Source of the DNA: Levilactobacillus tongjiangensis
GTDB taxonomy: Bacteria > Bacillota > Bacilli > Lactobacillales > Lactobacillaceae
Assembly (NCBI RefSeq): GCF_003946345.1
Contig: NZ_RHNY01000010.1
Coordinates: 42,166-106,165 of the forward strand
Direction: 5' to 3'
Length of the DNA stretch: 64,000 bases
How positions within the stretch are numbered: position 1 is the first letter of the stretch; the number at the start of each line of letters is the position of its first letter. The notes under the pieces are model-generated. The model saw nothing but the letters and a program-made list of their open reading frames with translations, was not told the DNA's origin and ran no database searches. The translations under genes were made by a program, and so were the position numbers. Of this stretch, positions 49,758 to 57,878 are shown piece by piece.

Positions 49758-49850
49758 ATATCAAAAATAAATTTTCCAACAAGACTCATGGATAAATATG
49801 AATTGTCGAGAATATACTCAGGGACTTAAATAATTTAGGGAGGAATTTAG

Positions 49851-50105
49851 ATGATAGTATTGGCCTCACTTTTTGCACGGACAGGTGTTCAGTTTTTTAT
49901 TCGTTGTTCAATATACGTTGCGTTATTACTGTTAGTGATTATTGTTCGGTTAGTACACCGTCGATCTACTCGGAAAAAGCTGGATCGCTTAACCAAAGAA
50001 ATGATGAAACAAACAGAAAAAGATGACCAGGGAAAGTACCCCTGGGAATACGAAGATAGTAAAGTGCACTCTTGGGACAACGAAGAAACACATACGCGTC
50101 GCTGA
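49851..50105 (+). CDS. small single-span membrane protein
   Basis: An 84-residue protein not recognised by family. One transmembrane segment (about 11-33: FFIRCSIYVALLLLVIIVRL) is followed by a charged cytoplasmic tail rich in Lys, Glu, Asp and His (KKLDRLTKEMMKQTEKDDQG; YPWEYEDSKVHSWDNEE). A strong GGGAGGAA site precedes the ATG. It sits between glycosyltransferases 2 and 3, so it may tether the glycosylation enzymes to the membrane (inference only). Confidence 0.65.
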   Translation: MIVLASLFARTGVQFFIRCSIYVALLLLVIIVRLVHRRSTRKKLDRLTKEMMKQTEKDDQGKYPWEYEDSKVHSWDNEETHTRR

Positions 50106-50136
50106 TTGTGGCTGAGTTTAGAAAGAGAGATGGCAA

Positions 50137-51672
50137 ATGAATTATTTTGTGAATATACAGTTGGGCGCCACAATAAGTGGTATTGAAGAAGCTCAATTCA
50201 GACGATTGCAATTATTCCAGAATGCAGGCATTCCTGCAAAGATTATTTATATGGGGTATAGCTCACGACTGTATGAGTATTCTGATAAATTTGGGGTGTT
50301 AGGTTCAACTTTTTCTATGTACGATTTTTTCCAAGGAACTAAAGATTTTGACGAGGGCTATGGGGACTTTGACTGGCGCAGATATTGGGAGCAACGGTGC
50401 CATTATCGCTTACAATACATTGATGGAGCTAATGGTGAACGGGATATTCGTGTGATGGACGAGAATGATTACTTCGTAATGTATGCGCATTTTTTAAATG
50501 ATGAATATACGCGTATTGATTACATTAATTATTTCAATCGTAACCATGCTAAAATGCGGCGAGATGTTTTCGATAGTCGGGGATTCCTTAGTCGTACTTC
50601 ATTTCTTGGTGAAGGTGATACAGTTGTTACAGAACTTTATTATGATAGAGATCAGCACGTGCGTCTGATAAAGAGTTGTCGTACGATTGAGGGACGTTCA
50701 GTTTTAACTAAAATTACATTAAAGGATTATAATAACCGTGACTATCTTTTTGATAGTGAAACAGAATTACAGACTTTCTTTTTAAATGAAATAAATCGCG
50801 AAGGGGATTTATTCTTCTGTGATCGGAACAGTCTGCTGGCACCAGCATTCTATCGAACAAAGCCGGAACTCAGAGTTGCTTCAGTTTTGCACAACACACA
50901 TGTGCGGGCCGGGCAGGATATTGTGACAGGTATTCTAAAGCATAATGTGTATGAATTTACCCTCGAACATCCTGAACACTGGGATCGAATGATTGTCTCT
51001 ACTGACAAGCAGAAAAAAGACCTTTTGGCTAGATTTACAAATCTACCCCAGGTAGTTACAATTCCAGTGGGCTATGCAGTTCCTCATAAAGTTGATTTTA
51101 AAATGAGAAACCCACACAGAATTATCGGAGTTGCCCGTTATTCACCAGAAAAAAATTTAATGCATCAAATTCAGGCAGTAGAACGCTTGATACCAGAATT
51201 TCCGGATATTGAGTTACATCTATATGGGCATGGTAACCAGGTTGCTGACGAACTTCGAAAATACATTCAAGAGCATCAGTTAACCAAAAATGTTTTTCTA
51301 CGAGGGTTTAAAACGGATTTGACTGAGGAGTATAAGCAAGCTTCATTGGCATTACTCACAAGTCGTGAAGAGGGCTTTTCGTTATCAACATTGGAAGAAT
51401 TGAGCTTTAGTATTCCTGTGATTAGTTATGACATGAATTATGGGCCTAGTGATATGATTACTGATGGCAAGAATGGCTACTTGGTGCCCGCTAACAATCA
51501 AGAAATGTTAACGCAAAGAATTCGTGAGTATTTGGGTGATCATGATAAGCAGTTAGAAATGATGGCTAACTGTGAACCATTGCTAAAAAAGTTTTCTCCG
51601 ACTGAGATTACCAAAAAGTGGCAATCATTCATTAAAGATGAAGAAATTACAAGTGGTGTAGATAAGAAGTAA
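50137..51672 (+). CDS. GT4-type glycosyltransferase 3 (TagE/GtfA-like)
   Basis: A 511-residue paralogue of glycosyltransferase 1: FVNIQLGATISGIEEAQFRRL start, HNTHVRAGQDIVTG, RYSPEKNLMHQIQAVERL, and an intact E-x7-E (EGFSLSTLE, E412 and E420) followed by MNYGPSDMI. It lies 31 bp after the small membrane protein and has a modest ribosome site (AAAGAGAG). Predicted to add sugars to SRRP repeats; the donor sugar cannot be read from sequence. Confidence 0.85.
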   Translation: MNYFVNIQLGATISGIEEAQFRRLQLFQNAGIPAKIIYMGYSSRLYEYSDKFGVLGSTFSMYDFFQGTKDFDEGYGDFDWRRYWEQRCHYRLQYIDGANGERDIRVMDENDYFVMYAHFLNDEYTRIDYINYFNRNHAKMRRDVFDSRGFLSRTSFLGEGDTVVTELYYDRDQHVRLIKSCRTIEGRSVLTKITLKDYNNRDYLFDSETELQTFFLNEINREGDLFFCDRNSLLAPAFYRTKPELRVASVLHNTHVRAGQDIVTGILKHNVYEFTLEHPEHWDRMIVSTDKQKKDLLARFTNLPQVVTIPVGYAVPHKVDFKMRNPHRIIGVARYSPEKNLMHQIQAVERLIPEFPDIELHLYGHGNQVADELRKYIQEHQLTKNVFLRGFKTDLTEEYKQASLALLTSREEGFSLSTLEELSFSIPVISYDMNYGPSDMITDGKNGYLVPANNQEMLTQRIREYLGDHDKQLEMMANCEPLLKKFSPTEITKKWQSFIKDEEITSGVDKK

Positions 51673-51761
51673 CTGACAAGTCAGCTTGGTCCTATCTGTG
51701 GTCTTGAGACTATTCAACATAGTCATTGGGCCAACACCTAAAGACAAGGGGCACCTGTATT

Positions 51762-52661
51762 TTGAAAAAGCATAATTTTTTTAAGATTATTGTACGAATT
51801 TTATTTTTACTCGTCGTTGGCGTGGTGGTTTTCTTTACTGTCAAAAGTATGAATAAAATTTATATTTCTAAATTTGGTGATAAACATTATTATCAACGGG
51901 TTAAATCAGTTAGCACGAACGATGGTTTAGTAAATCAGAAAATTTATTCTATGGCGGTACTAAAGAAGTTAACAACAATTACCCATGGGACTAAGTACAC
52001 TGGTAATACTAGTCTTGACCGCGTTTCAAAAACTTACCATTACAAGATTAAAAAAGATAATATTAGTAATTTTATGGGTAATGATGGTGTCTTGCAGCTA
52101 TACAATAAGTCTAAATTCATGTCGGATGCGATGGTTCGTGATGCCGCTACGATGTGGAACGCGTTAGCTGGACAAACAATTGTCGAAGTGGTTGATACAC
52201 AAAATAAGTCTGATGAAGTAATTCATGACAGTCAAAAGAAAACGAAGTATGGTGTGGGTGGTCAGAGTTACAATGGTATGGGTATGATATTTTATCCCAA
52301 CAATTGGGCAGTGACTGGGCTGACCAAACAGAATGAACAGAACTGGAAGGAAGCCGTTTTACTTAAGGAAATGGGGCATGCTTTGGGTGTCCCTAATATG
52401 GGGGGCGGTTTGATGGGAACCAATGATCAAGTCGCAAACGTAAAGAATGCCGATTTTATGGGGGCGTGGGGTGTTCAGCTCTCTAATGCGCCAAAGTCTA
52501 ATCTTAAGGGCATTACGACTACAAGAATGGATGGTGCGGTGCTCAAGATTGCTGGGATTGCGTGGCCACGTCCGCGTAAGTTAGCCAATTGGGTCTTCAC
52601 GAAGCCATCTGCCCATATGGTTTATAACAATGGTAAAATCACCTCAACGATTCCTAAGTAG
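51762..52661 (+). CDS. membrane-anchored matrixin-like protein with destroyed zinc site (pseudoprotease)
   Basis: A 299-residue protein. A basic N-terminus and one membrane anchor (about 8-27: IIVRILFLLVVGVVVFF) suggest the rest faces outside. It is a clear paralogue of the gene at 55985, sharing GDKHYYQR, THGTKYTGNTSLD, DGVLQLYN, SDEVIHD, GGQSYNGMG and FYPNNW. Where that protein has HEIGHALGIPH, this one has KEMGHALGVPN (K202, H206, N212): two of three zinc ligands are lost. The start is uncertain; I chose TTG 51762 (AAGGGG upstream), with TTG 51726 also possible. The reading frame is intact, arguing for a retained non-catalytic role. Confidence 0.7.
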   Translation: MKKHNFFKIIVRILFLLVVGVVVFFTVKSMNKIYISKFGDKHYYQRVKSVSTNDGLVNQKIYSMAVLKKLTTITHGTKYTGNTSLDRVSKTYHYKIKKDNISNFMGNDGVLQLYNKSKFMSDAMVRDAATMWNALAGQTIVEVVDTQNKSDEVIHDSQKKTKYGVGGQSYNGMGMIFYPNNWAVTGLTKQNEQNWKEAVLLKEMGHALGVPNMGGGLMGTNDQVANVKNADFMGAWGVQLSNAPKSNLKGITTTRMDGAVLKIAGIAWPRPRKLANWVFTKPSAHMVYNNGKITSTIPK

Positions 52662-52746
52662 GTGAATTTAGCCCTAAACATGAAGTAATTATCTCCGCAC
52701 TGTATAGTTATTTAAATAACCGGTTTTAATTGTAAACCAAATTAGG

Positions 52747-52752
52747 TATACT
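52747..52752 (+). promoter_or_regulatory. probable -10 upstream of glycosyltransferase 4
   Basis: TATACT lies in an AT-rich 175-bp gap, 85 bp before the start codon, with a weak TTTTAA -35. It suggests that glycosyltransferases 4 and 5 can be expressed separately from the upstream genes. Confidence 0.4.
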
Positions 52753-52837
52753 GGACTTGTGCGAGTAATAAATCATGTTTTAGTCAATGCTCAAGTGAAA
52801 GGGCTTCCTTTCACAAAAATGATGGGAGTGTCGGGCT

Positions 52838-54352
52838 GTGTATTATTTTGTTAACGAGTATATTCTCCAAAAAAACTCTAGTGTTGAACATACAGCGATG
52901 AAACGGGTTAAGTTATTTAATCACTATAAAACACCCGCTAAGATTGTCACCAAGATTTATGATCGGTTATTACACCAGACGATTAAGAAGTTTGATGTTG
53001 ACGATAGTGAAGTCTTGAATATGTTTGATTACTTCCAAGAAGCAACTGCTTTATCCGCCGATAAATTCTTAACAACTGAAGACATGAATATTCCAATTGA
53101 ATACGAAATCAATGTTGGTGCCAACTTCAGTGGAATTTTTAACGGTGACCGGTTGGTGGAGAACGTCGGGTTTATTCCTGGCACGATTGGTCGTGTCTTT
53201 TATCAGGAGTTTTTCGACCAGCAAGGTAACCGAGTTGGCACTGATCTTTGGGACTGGCGTGGGTTTAAGTCAGCGACACAATATTTTGGACAGAACGGTC
53301 AGCTGATTTCTCAGCGGTATTACAATGTTTCAGGGGCAACTGTATTAGAAGAATACTTTGCGCCTGATACAGAAGGGAAGCCGCTTTCTTCCCGTTTGAT
53401 TTTGAAGAACTATCGGGATAAGGGTGATTTGTTCTTCCAGAACGTGGATGACTTATTCGTTTTCTTCCTAAATGAGCTGAGCAAGCAAGATGCTGACACA
53501 ACGTTTATGGTCGACCGTCCAGGTACTGGGGTTCAACCAATGTTGGCCTTGAATGATGCATCAAAGAAATACTTGTACATTCCAATTAATCATGGGGTAA
53601 ATCCTAATGATCCTGTCTTTACAGATATGGATGGGTTCTTGCAGCCGGCCTTTGAACACTTTAATCAATTTGATGGGTTTATCACGGCCACACCGCAACA
53701 GGCGGAGCACTTGCAGACACGCTATCCTAAGGCGCACATCTTCTCAATCTCAGGGACATCGACGTTACCAGTCTCCAAAGAAGGGACAGGTAATGTGGCT
53801 GTTACCGACCGGAAGCCACACAGTTTGATCTATGTTGGTCGGATTGCACCGGACAAGCAGATTGATCAACAATTACGGATGTTTGCGTTGGTTAAGGATC
53901 GGGTGACCGATGCGACAATGACCTTATTTGGTTATGGTGACCCTAAATATGTTGAAGAAATGAAGAAGTTAGTCACTGAGCTGAAGCTTGATGGCAGTGT
54001 GACGTTTATGGATTACGTTCCTGGGTTGGACAAGCTTTACGACCAGTATCAAGTTATGACGAACATGTCGATGGCTGATGGTGGTCCACTGGCAATGCAA
54101 GAAGCGATGATTCATGGGGTTCCTGTAATTAGTTACAAGTTCAACTATGGTCCAGCTGAGTATATCAAGGACGGCAAGGATGGTTTCCTTGTTGATTCTG
54201 GTCAAACGTTAGCTATGGCTGAGGATGTTGTCAAGCTGTTCAACGATGATAAGCAATTAGCCGAATTTAGTAATGCCGCCTATACTTCAGCACATACCCG
54301 TTGGACACGACGGAAAGTCTGGAATCGTTGGCAAAAAGAGCTAGGCCTCTAA
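52838..54352 (+). CDS. glycosyltransferase 4, GtfB-like candidate
   Basis: A 504-residue GT-B protein starting at GTG 52838 (YYFVNEYILQKNSSVEHTAM). The DUF1975-like N-terminal half is typical of the L. plantarum TagE5/TagE6 (GtfA/GtfB) type. In place of E-x7-E it has DGGPLAMQE (D414, E422), a change reminiscent of the non-catalytic partner subunit in GtfA-GtfB pairs. Glycosyltransferase 5 follows after 27 bp and has an intact site, so the two probably form one protein O-glycosyltransferase (inference from family knowledge). Base composition is higher in GC than glycosyltransferases 1-3. Confidence 0.8.
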   Translation: MYYFVNEYILQKNSSVEHTAMKRVKLFNHYKTPAKIVTKIYDRLLHQTIKKFDVDDSEVLNMFDYFQEATALSADKFLTTEDMNIPIEYEINVGANFSGIFNGDRLVENVGFIPGTIGRVFYQEFFDQQGNRVGTDLWDWRGFKSATQYFGQNGQLISQRYYNVSGATVLEEYFAPDTEGKPLSSRLILKNYRDKGDLFFQNVDDLFVFFLNELSKQDADTTFMVDRPGTGVQPMLALNDASKKYLYIPINHGVNPNDPVFTDMDGFLQPAFEHFNQFDGFITATPQQAEHLQTRYPKAHIFSISGTSTLPVSKEGTGNVAVTDRKPHSLIYVGRIAPDKQIDQQLRMFALVKDRVTDATMTLFGYGDPKYVEEMKKLVTELKLDGSVTFMDYVPGLDKLYDQYQVMTNMSMADGGPLAMQEAMIHGVPVISYKFNYGPAEYIKDGKDGFLVDSGQTLAMAEDVVKLFNDDKQLAEFSNAAYTSAHTRWTRRKVWNRWQKELGL

Positions 54353-54379
54353 GGTTGATGAAGAAAGGATGATCCGGGA

Positions 54380-55912
54380 ATGTACTATTTCTTAAACGAC
54401 AACATGCAATTCTCAAAATCTGGGATTGAACAATCTGAAATAAATCGACTTCATTTATTTGAAAAACACCAAATCTCAGCTAAAATTGTGACACGAGTTT
54501 TCGCCATGGATTTAACGAACGTCTTAAAGGACGCTAAGATTGATCGTAAAAATTTCGTGAATTTATTTGAATACTTCTGTGGCAGCAGCGACGTAGAGAG
54601 TCGGCCGTTCATGCTGAATGATTTCCCATTACCTGCGAACACGACAACGACGCGTAAGGATAATCAATTACAAGTTTTCGCACAAGGAAAAATGCTAATG
54701 ATTATCTACTTCCGAGGGAACACTGAGGAAATTAGTAACGTGCAGTACTTTGACATCAATGGTCGGACCGTTTCAATGGTTTGGTGGGACGTTCGTGGGT
54801 TCAAGTGTCTTGAACAGTTCTTCGATTGGGACGGAAAAATCTCACAAGAACTGTATTCTGGCCCCGATGGTCGTGTGCACATTGAAAAGAATCATTACCT
54901 CAATCGTGCCGGTAAAGAAAGTTTATCTTGGCGAGTACTAAACTATAAAAAAAGTGATTGGGTCTTCGCTGGGATGAATGAGCTGACACGGTTCTTTTAT
55001 GATGAATTGAACGCACTTGATGATCACAACGTTTATATCTGTGACCGGACTGTTGAATGTGACTGGGCACTCTTTCACATGCATACCCCAGCGTTTAAGG
55101 TTTTGCACCTTCACAATGATCACGTGTCTGACCCAAGTGATATGATCAATTCACCCTTGAACAACAATTACACAAATGCATTGAATAACTGGGCACAATG
55201 GGATGCCGTCATTTCATCAACGCCTGAGCAGTCTAAGGACGTTGAAGACCGTTTTGGAACGGATATTCCGGCATTTACGATTCCCGTTGGTTACGTGACG
55301 GATGATGAAATTGCTGAGAAACATCAGGACTTTGCCAGTCGACAAAAAGGGCTAGTGGTCCACGTTGCCCGGCTAGCACCAGAAAAGCAACAAAACCATT
55401 CAATTGAAGCCTTTGCTGAAATTCACAAGCAATTTCCTGACGCTCGGCTTGAACTGTGGGGTTATGCTAACGGTGACATTGAAAAGAAGTTTAAGCAACA
55501 GGTGATGGATGCTGGTTTAACAGATGTGGTCTTGTTCAAGGGATACACGAACAATATCGCAGCTGTCTATGATCGCGCCGAAATTGGGGTTCTTCCAAGT
55601 CGGGCTGAAGGTTTTTCTCTGACGTTATTAGAAGCTCAATCACATGGTGTCCCAATGATTGCTAACGACGTTAAGTATGGCCCTAGCGATATTATTCAGG
55701 ATGGTCAAACTGGTATGTTGACCGAAGATGGTCATCCAGAACAATTGGCAGCGGGGTTGATTAAGTTGTTAGGTGATCAGGAACTCTTAGAACAGTACAG
55801 TGATGCTGCCTATGAGAACGCCAAGCGGTATTCAGAAGATGCCGTTTTTGAAAAGTGGCAGGAATTAATCGACTACTTTGATAGTTTGATTCATGAAAAG
55901 GCAGCAGTTTAG
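54380..55912 (+). CDS. glycosyltransferase 5, GtfA-like candidate
   Basis: A 510-residue GT-B enzyme (YYFLNDNMQFSKSGIEQSEINRL start) with a DUF1975-like half, ARLAPEKQQNHSIEAF and an intact E-x7-E motif EGFSLTLLE (E410, E418), then VKYGPSDII. The ribosome site is GAAAGGATG. It is paired with glycosyltransferase 4. In L. plantarum both members of such a pair are needed for protein O-glycosylation, so this is the likely catalytic subunit that starts Ser modification. A strong terminator follows. Confidence 0.82.
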   Translation: MYYFLNDNMQFSKSGIEQSEINRLHLFEKHQISAKIVTRVFAMDLTNVLKDAKIDRKNFVNLFEYFCGSSDVESRPFMLNDFPLPANTTTTRKDNQLQVFAQGKMLMIIYFRGNTEEISNVQYFDINGRTVSMVWWDVRGFKCLEQFFDWDGKISQELYSGPDGRVHIEKNHYLNRAGKESLSWRVLNYKKSDWVFAGMNELTRFFYDELNALDDHNVYICDRTVECDWALFHMHTPAFKVLHLHNDHVSDPSDMINSPLNNNYTNALNNWAQWDAVISSTPEQSKDVEDRFGTDIPAFTIPVGYVTDDEIAEKHQDFASRQKGLVVHVARLAPEKQQNHSIEAFAEIHKQFPDARLELWGYANGDIEKKFKQQVMDAGLTDVVLFKGYTNNIAAVYDRAEIGVLPSRAEGFSLTLLEAQSHGVPMIANDVKYGPSDIIQDGQTGMLTEDGHPEQLAAGLIKLLGDQELLEQYSDAAYENAKRYSEDAVFEKWQELIDYFDSLIHEKAAV

Positions 55913-55930
55913 TCCAATCATCATTGTTAA

Positions 55931-55971
55931 GACCGCCAAGAACGAGTAAAGTTTTTGGCGGTCTTTTTGTA
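55931..55971 (+). terminator. terminator after glycosyltransferase 5
   Basis: AAGACCGCCAA (55931-55941) pairs with TTGGCGGTCTT (55957-55967), followed by TTTTG. It lies only 14 bp before the next start codon, so it may act as an attenuator for the metalloprotease gene. Confidence 0.85.
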
Positions 55972-55984
55972 AGGAAGGGACACA

Positions 55985-56872
55985 ATGAAATCTAAGAGTC
56001 GGTTTAAAGTTTTAGCTGCTGTGATTTTGGTGGTTATCTTATTTGGTGGAATGACGTACTTAGGGAAAAGTTATCATCAAAATCTCGTCAAAGGACCGAA
56101 TAACCATTATTATCAGCGAACGAAGACGTTTAACAAAGGAAAAATACAACAGCACATCTACTCACAGTCTGAGCTAAGTCAGCTAACGTTGGTTACCCAT
56201 GGCAGCCAATATTCAGGCAATACAAGTTTGGATACTGCATCGACTGATCACGATTATCAGCTCAATGGGCAACCGTTACCTAATATCGTTGGGCCTGACG
56301 GGGTGCTCCAGCTATATAATCAATCTGGCTTCATGACCAGTCAGATGGTCGTGGCTGCTGCCAAGTATTGGAATAAGATTGCCGGAAAAAAGATTGTTGA
56401 AGTTGTGTCAAAACAGTATCAGAGTGATGAGGTAATCCACGATGGGCAGAAGAGCCAGGCTGTTTTGGGCGGACAGACGTATAATGGCCAGGGGATTCGA
56501 TTCTATCCCGGTAACTGGCGTAGTCTTGGTAGCTTGTCTAAGCGAAACCAAAATAATTGGAAAGAAGCGGCACTTATTCATGAGATTGGCCACGCACTGG
56601 GGATTCCCCATCTGGGTGGGGGGATTTTAGGTACGAATGCCAATACCGATGGGATTTCAACCACTGAGCTGATGGCGACATGGACGGTTGCACAACCGAA
56701 ATCGCCGAAGCAGAATAATTCAGGCGTTCGAAGTACGAACGTTGATGCCGCGGCTTTAGCCTTGGCGGGTCTTAGCTGGGAGAAGCCCCAACGCCTGGCC
56801 AGCTGGGTGTTAAAGACGCCTGGGAGTTATGTGAACTATGATAATGGTAAGATTGTTTCCACAATTAAATGA
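55985..56872 (+). CDS. membrane-anchored matrixin-like zinc metalloprotease
   Basis: A 295-residue protein with an N-terminal membrane anchor (about 8-27) and an extracellular domain. The zinc site HEIGHALGIPH (H199, E200, H203, H209) is the full metzincin/matrixin signature HExxHxxGxxH; a possible Met-turn follows at ELMATW. No named family was recognised. It lies between the glycosyltransferases and SRRP2 and has a catalytically dead paralogue at 51762. Likely substrates are exported adhesins or other envelope proteins (inference). The ribosome site AAGGAAGGGA follows the upstream terminator directly. Confidence 0.78.
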   Translation: MKSKSRFKVLAAVILVVILFGGMTYLGKSYHQNLVKGPNNHYYQRTKTFNKGKIQQHIYSQSELSQLTLVTHGSQYSGNTSLDTASTDHDYQLNGQPLPNIVGPDGVLQLYNQSGFMTSQMVVAAAKYWNKIAGKKIVEVVSKQYQSDEVIHDGQKSQAVLGGQTYNGQGIRFYPGNWRSLGSLSKRNQNNWKEAALIHEIGHALGIPHLGGGILGTNANTDGISTTELMATWTVAQPKSPKQNNSGVRSTNVDAAALALAGLSWEKPQRLASWVLKTPGSYVNYDNGKIVSTIK

Positions 56873-56889
56873 TAGATAAGCTCAAAATT

Positions 56890-56956
56890 GCTTCTTAGAA
56901 GAGGGCGTCATGCTGGATCAAAGTATGATAGACCACTTTCTAGGAAGCTTTTTTTG
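56890..56956 (+). terminator. terminator of the metalloprotease gene
   Basis: GCTTCTTAGAA (56890-56900) pairs with TTCTAGGAAGC (56938-56948), followed by seven T's. Confidence 0.75.
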
Positions 56957-57878
56957 TTAACTATGGTTTGTTAAATTAAGAAACCGCCGATTTCAGATGA
57001 AGTTGGTGACAACGTAGCTGATTTTTAGCGAGTAAATGAAAGTTAAGTAACCAAAAATACCCAAATCAATGAGCGTTGTGAGTCAGCTTGAATTTAAAAA
57101 GTCCCTGTAGTGGGCTTAAATATGTTCGCTGATGTAAAGCTTTCTAAAAGTTCAGCAATTATTGAAAGCTTTAGCGGAAGGCAAGATAAGCGTCAAAGCT
57201 CGAATTGATAGCTAAACGGACTAACAATATGATGTTACACATGCGGCACTATGGAGTGTAAATTCAAATTGGCATTTTAATTTGATCTTGTAGTAAACAA
57301 ACTAATGGGACAAAGTGCTTGATTTATGCAGCTTAATATGGCCAGTGAAATCGGTACCATTTTTACGAACAGACAGATAATTTAATTGAATTCTAATTTA
57401 ACGAACCAAAAAAGCAAAAAAATAGTTCCAGAATTGTTAATCGTCTCGGGCGTGCACGACCAGATGGTATTAGTGATTAACATCTACATACATCTTACGA
57501 ATCCTTTAATACCGGCGCTTGTAAACTGATTATAGCAGTCAAACACCTGATTTATTACTTTTATTAAAGCCCCACAACGAAATCGGACTAGAACAGAATT
57601 TATGTGATAATTTTAACGAAAGAAACTTTTTCGCCATTTTCTCAGATATACCAATTACAAATACCTTTTTAGAATAGTATGTATAGTAAATTTATGATAA
57701 GATTACCGTGTTGAGGCGTTCGTTTACAGGGAATGTTTGTTTATAGACGGTACGCTTCATATTAGAAACGTGTATAGGCCAATTGTTATTGCGGCCTAAC
57801 ATTGAGTGCGAAATTAATTTTTAACGTAGCGCTTGCAATTATATCTATCATTGTCAACTTCAAGGAGGACGATTAAAA
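56957..57878. other. 922-bp AT-rich gene-free stretch before SRRP2
   Basis: No open reading frame is supportable. It contains an inverted repeat TAAAGCTTTC (57135-57144) / GAAAGCTTTA (57164-57173) and a short GGCC-flanked hairpin near 57778-57799. It probably holds the SRRP2 promoter and a long leader. Confidence 0.4.
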
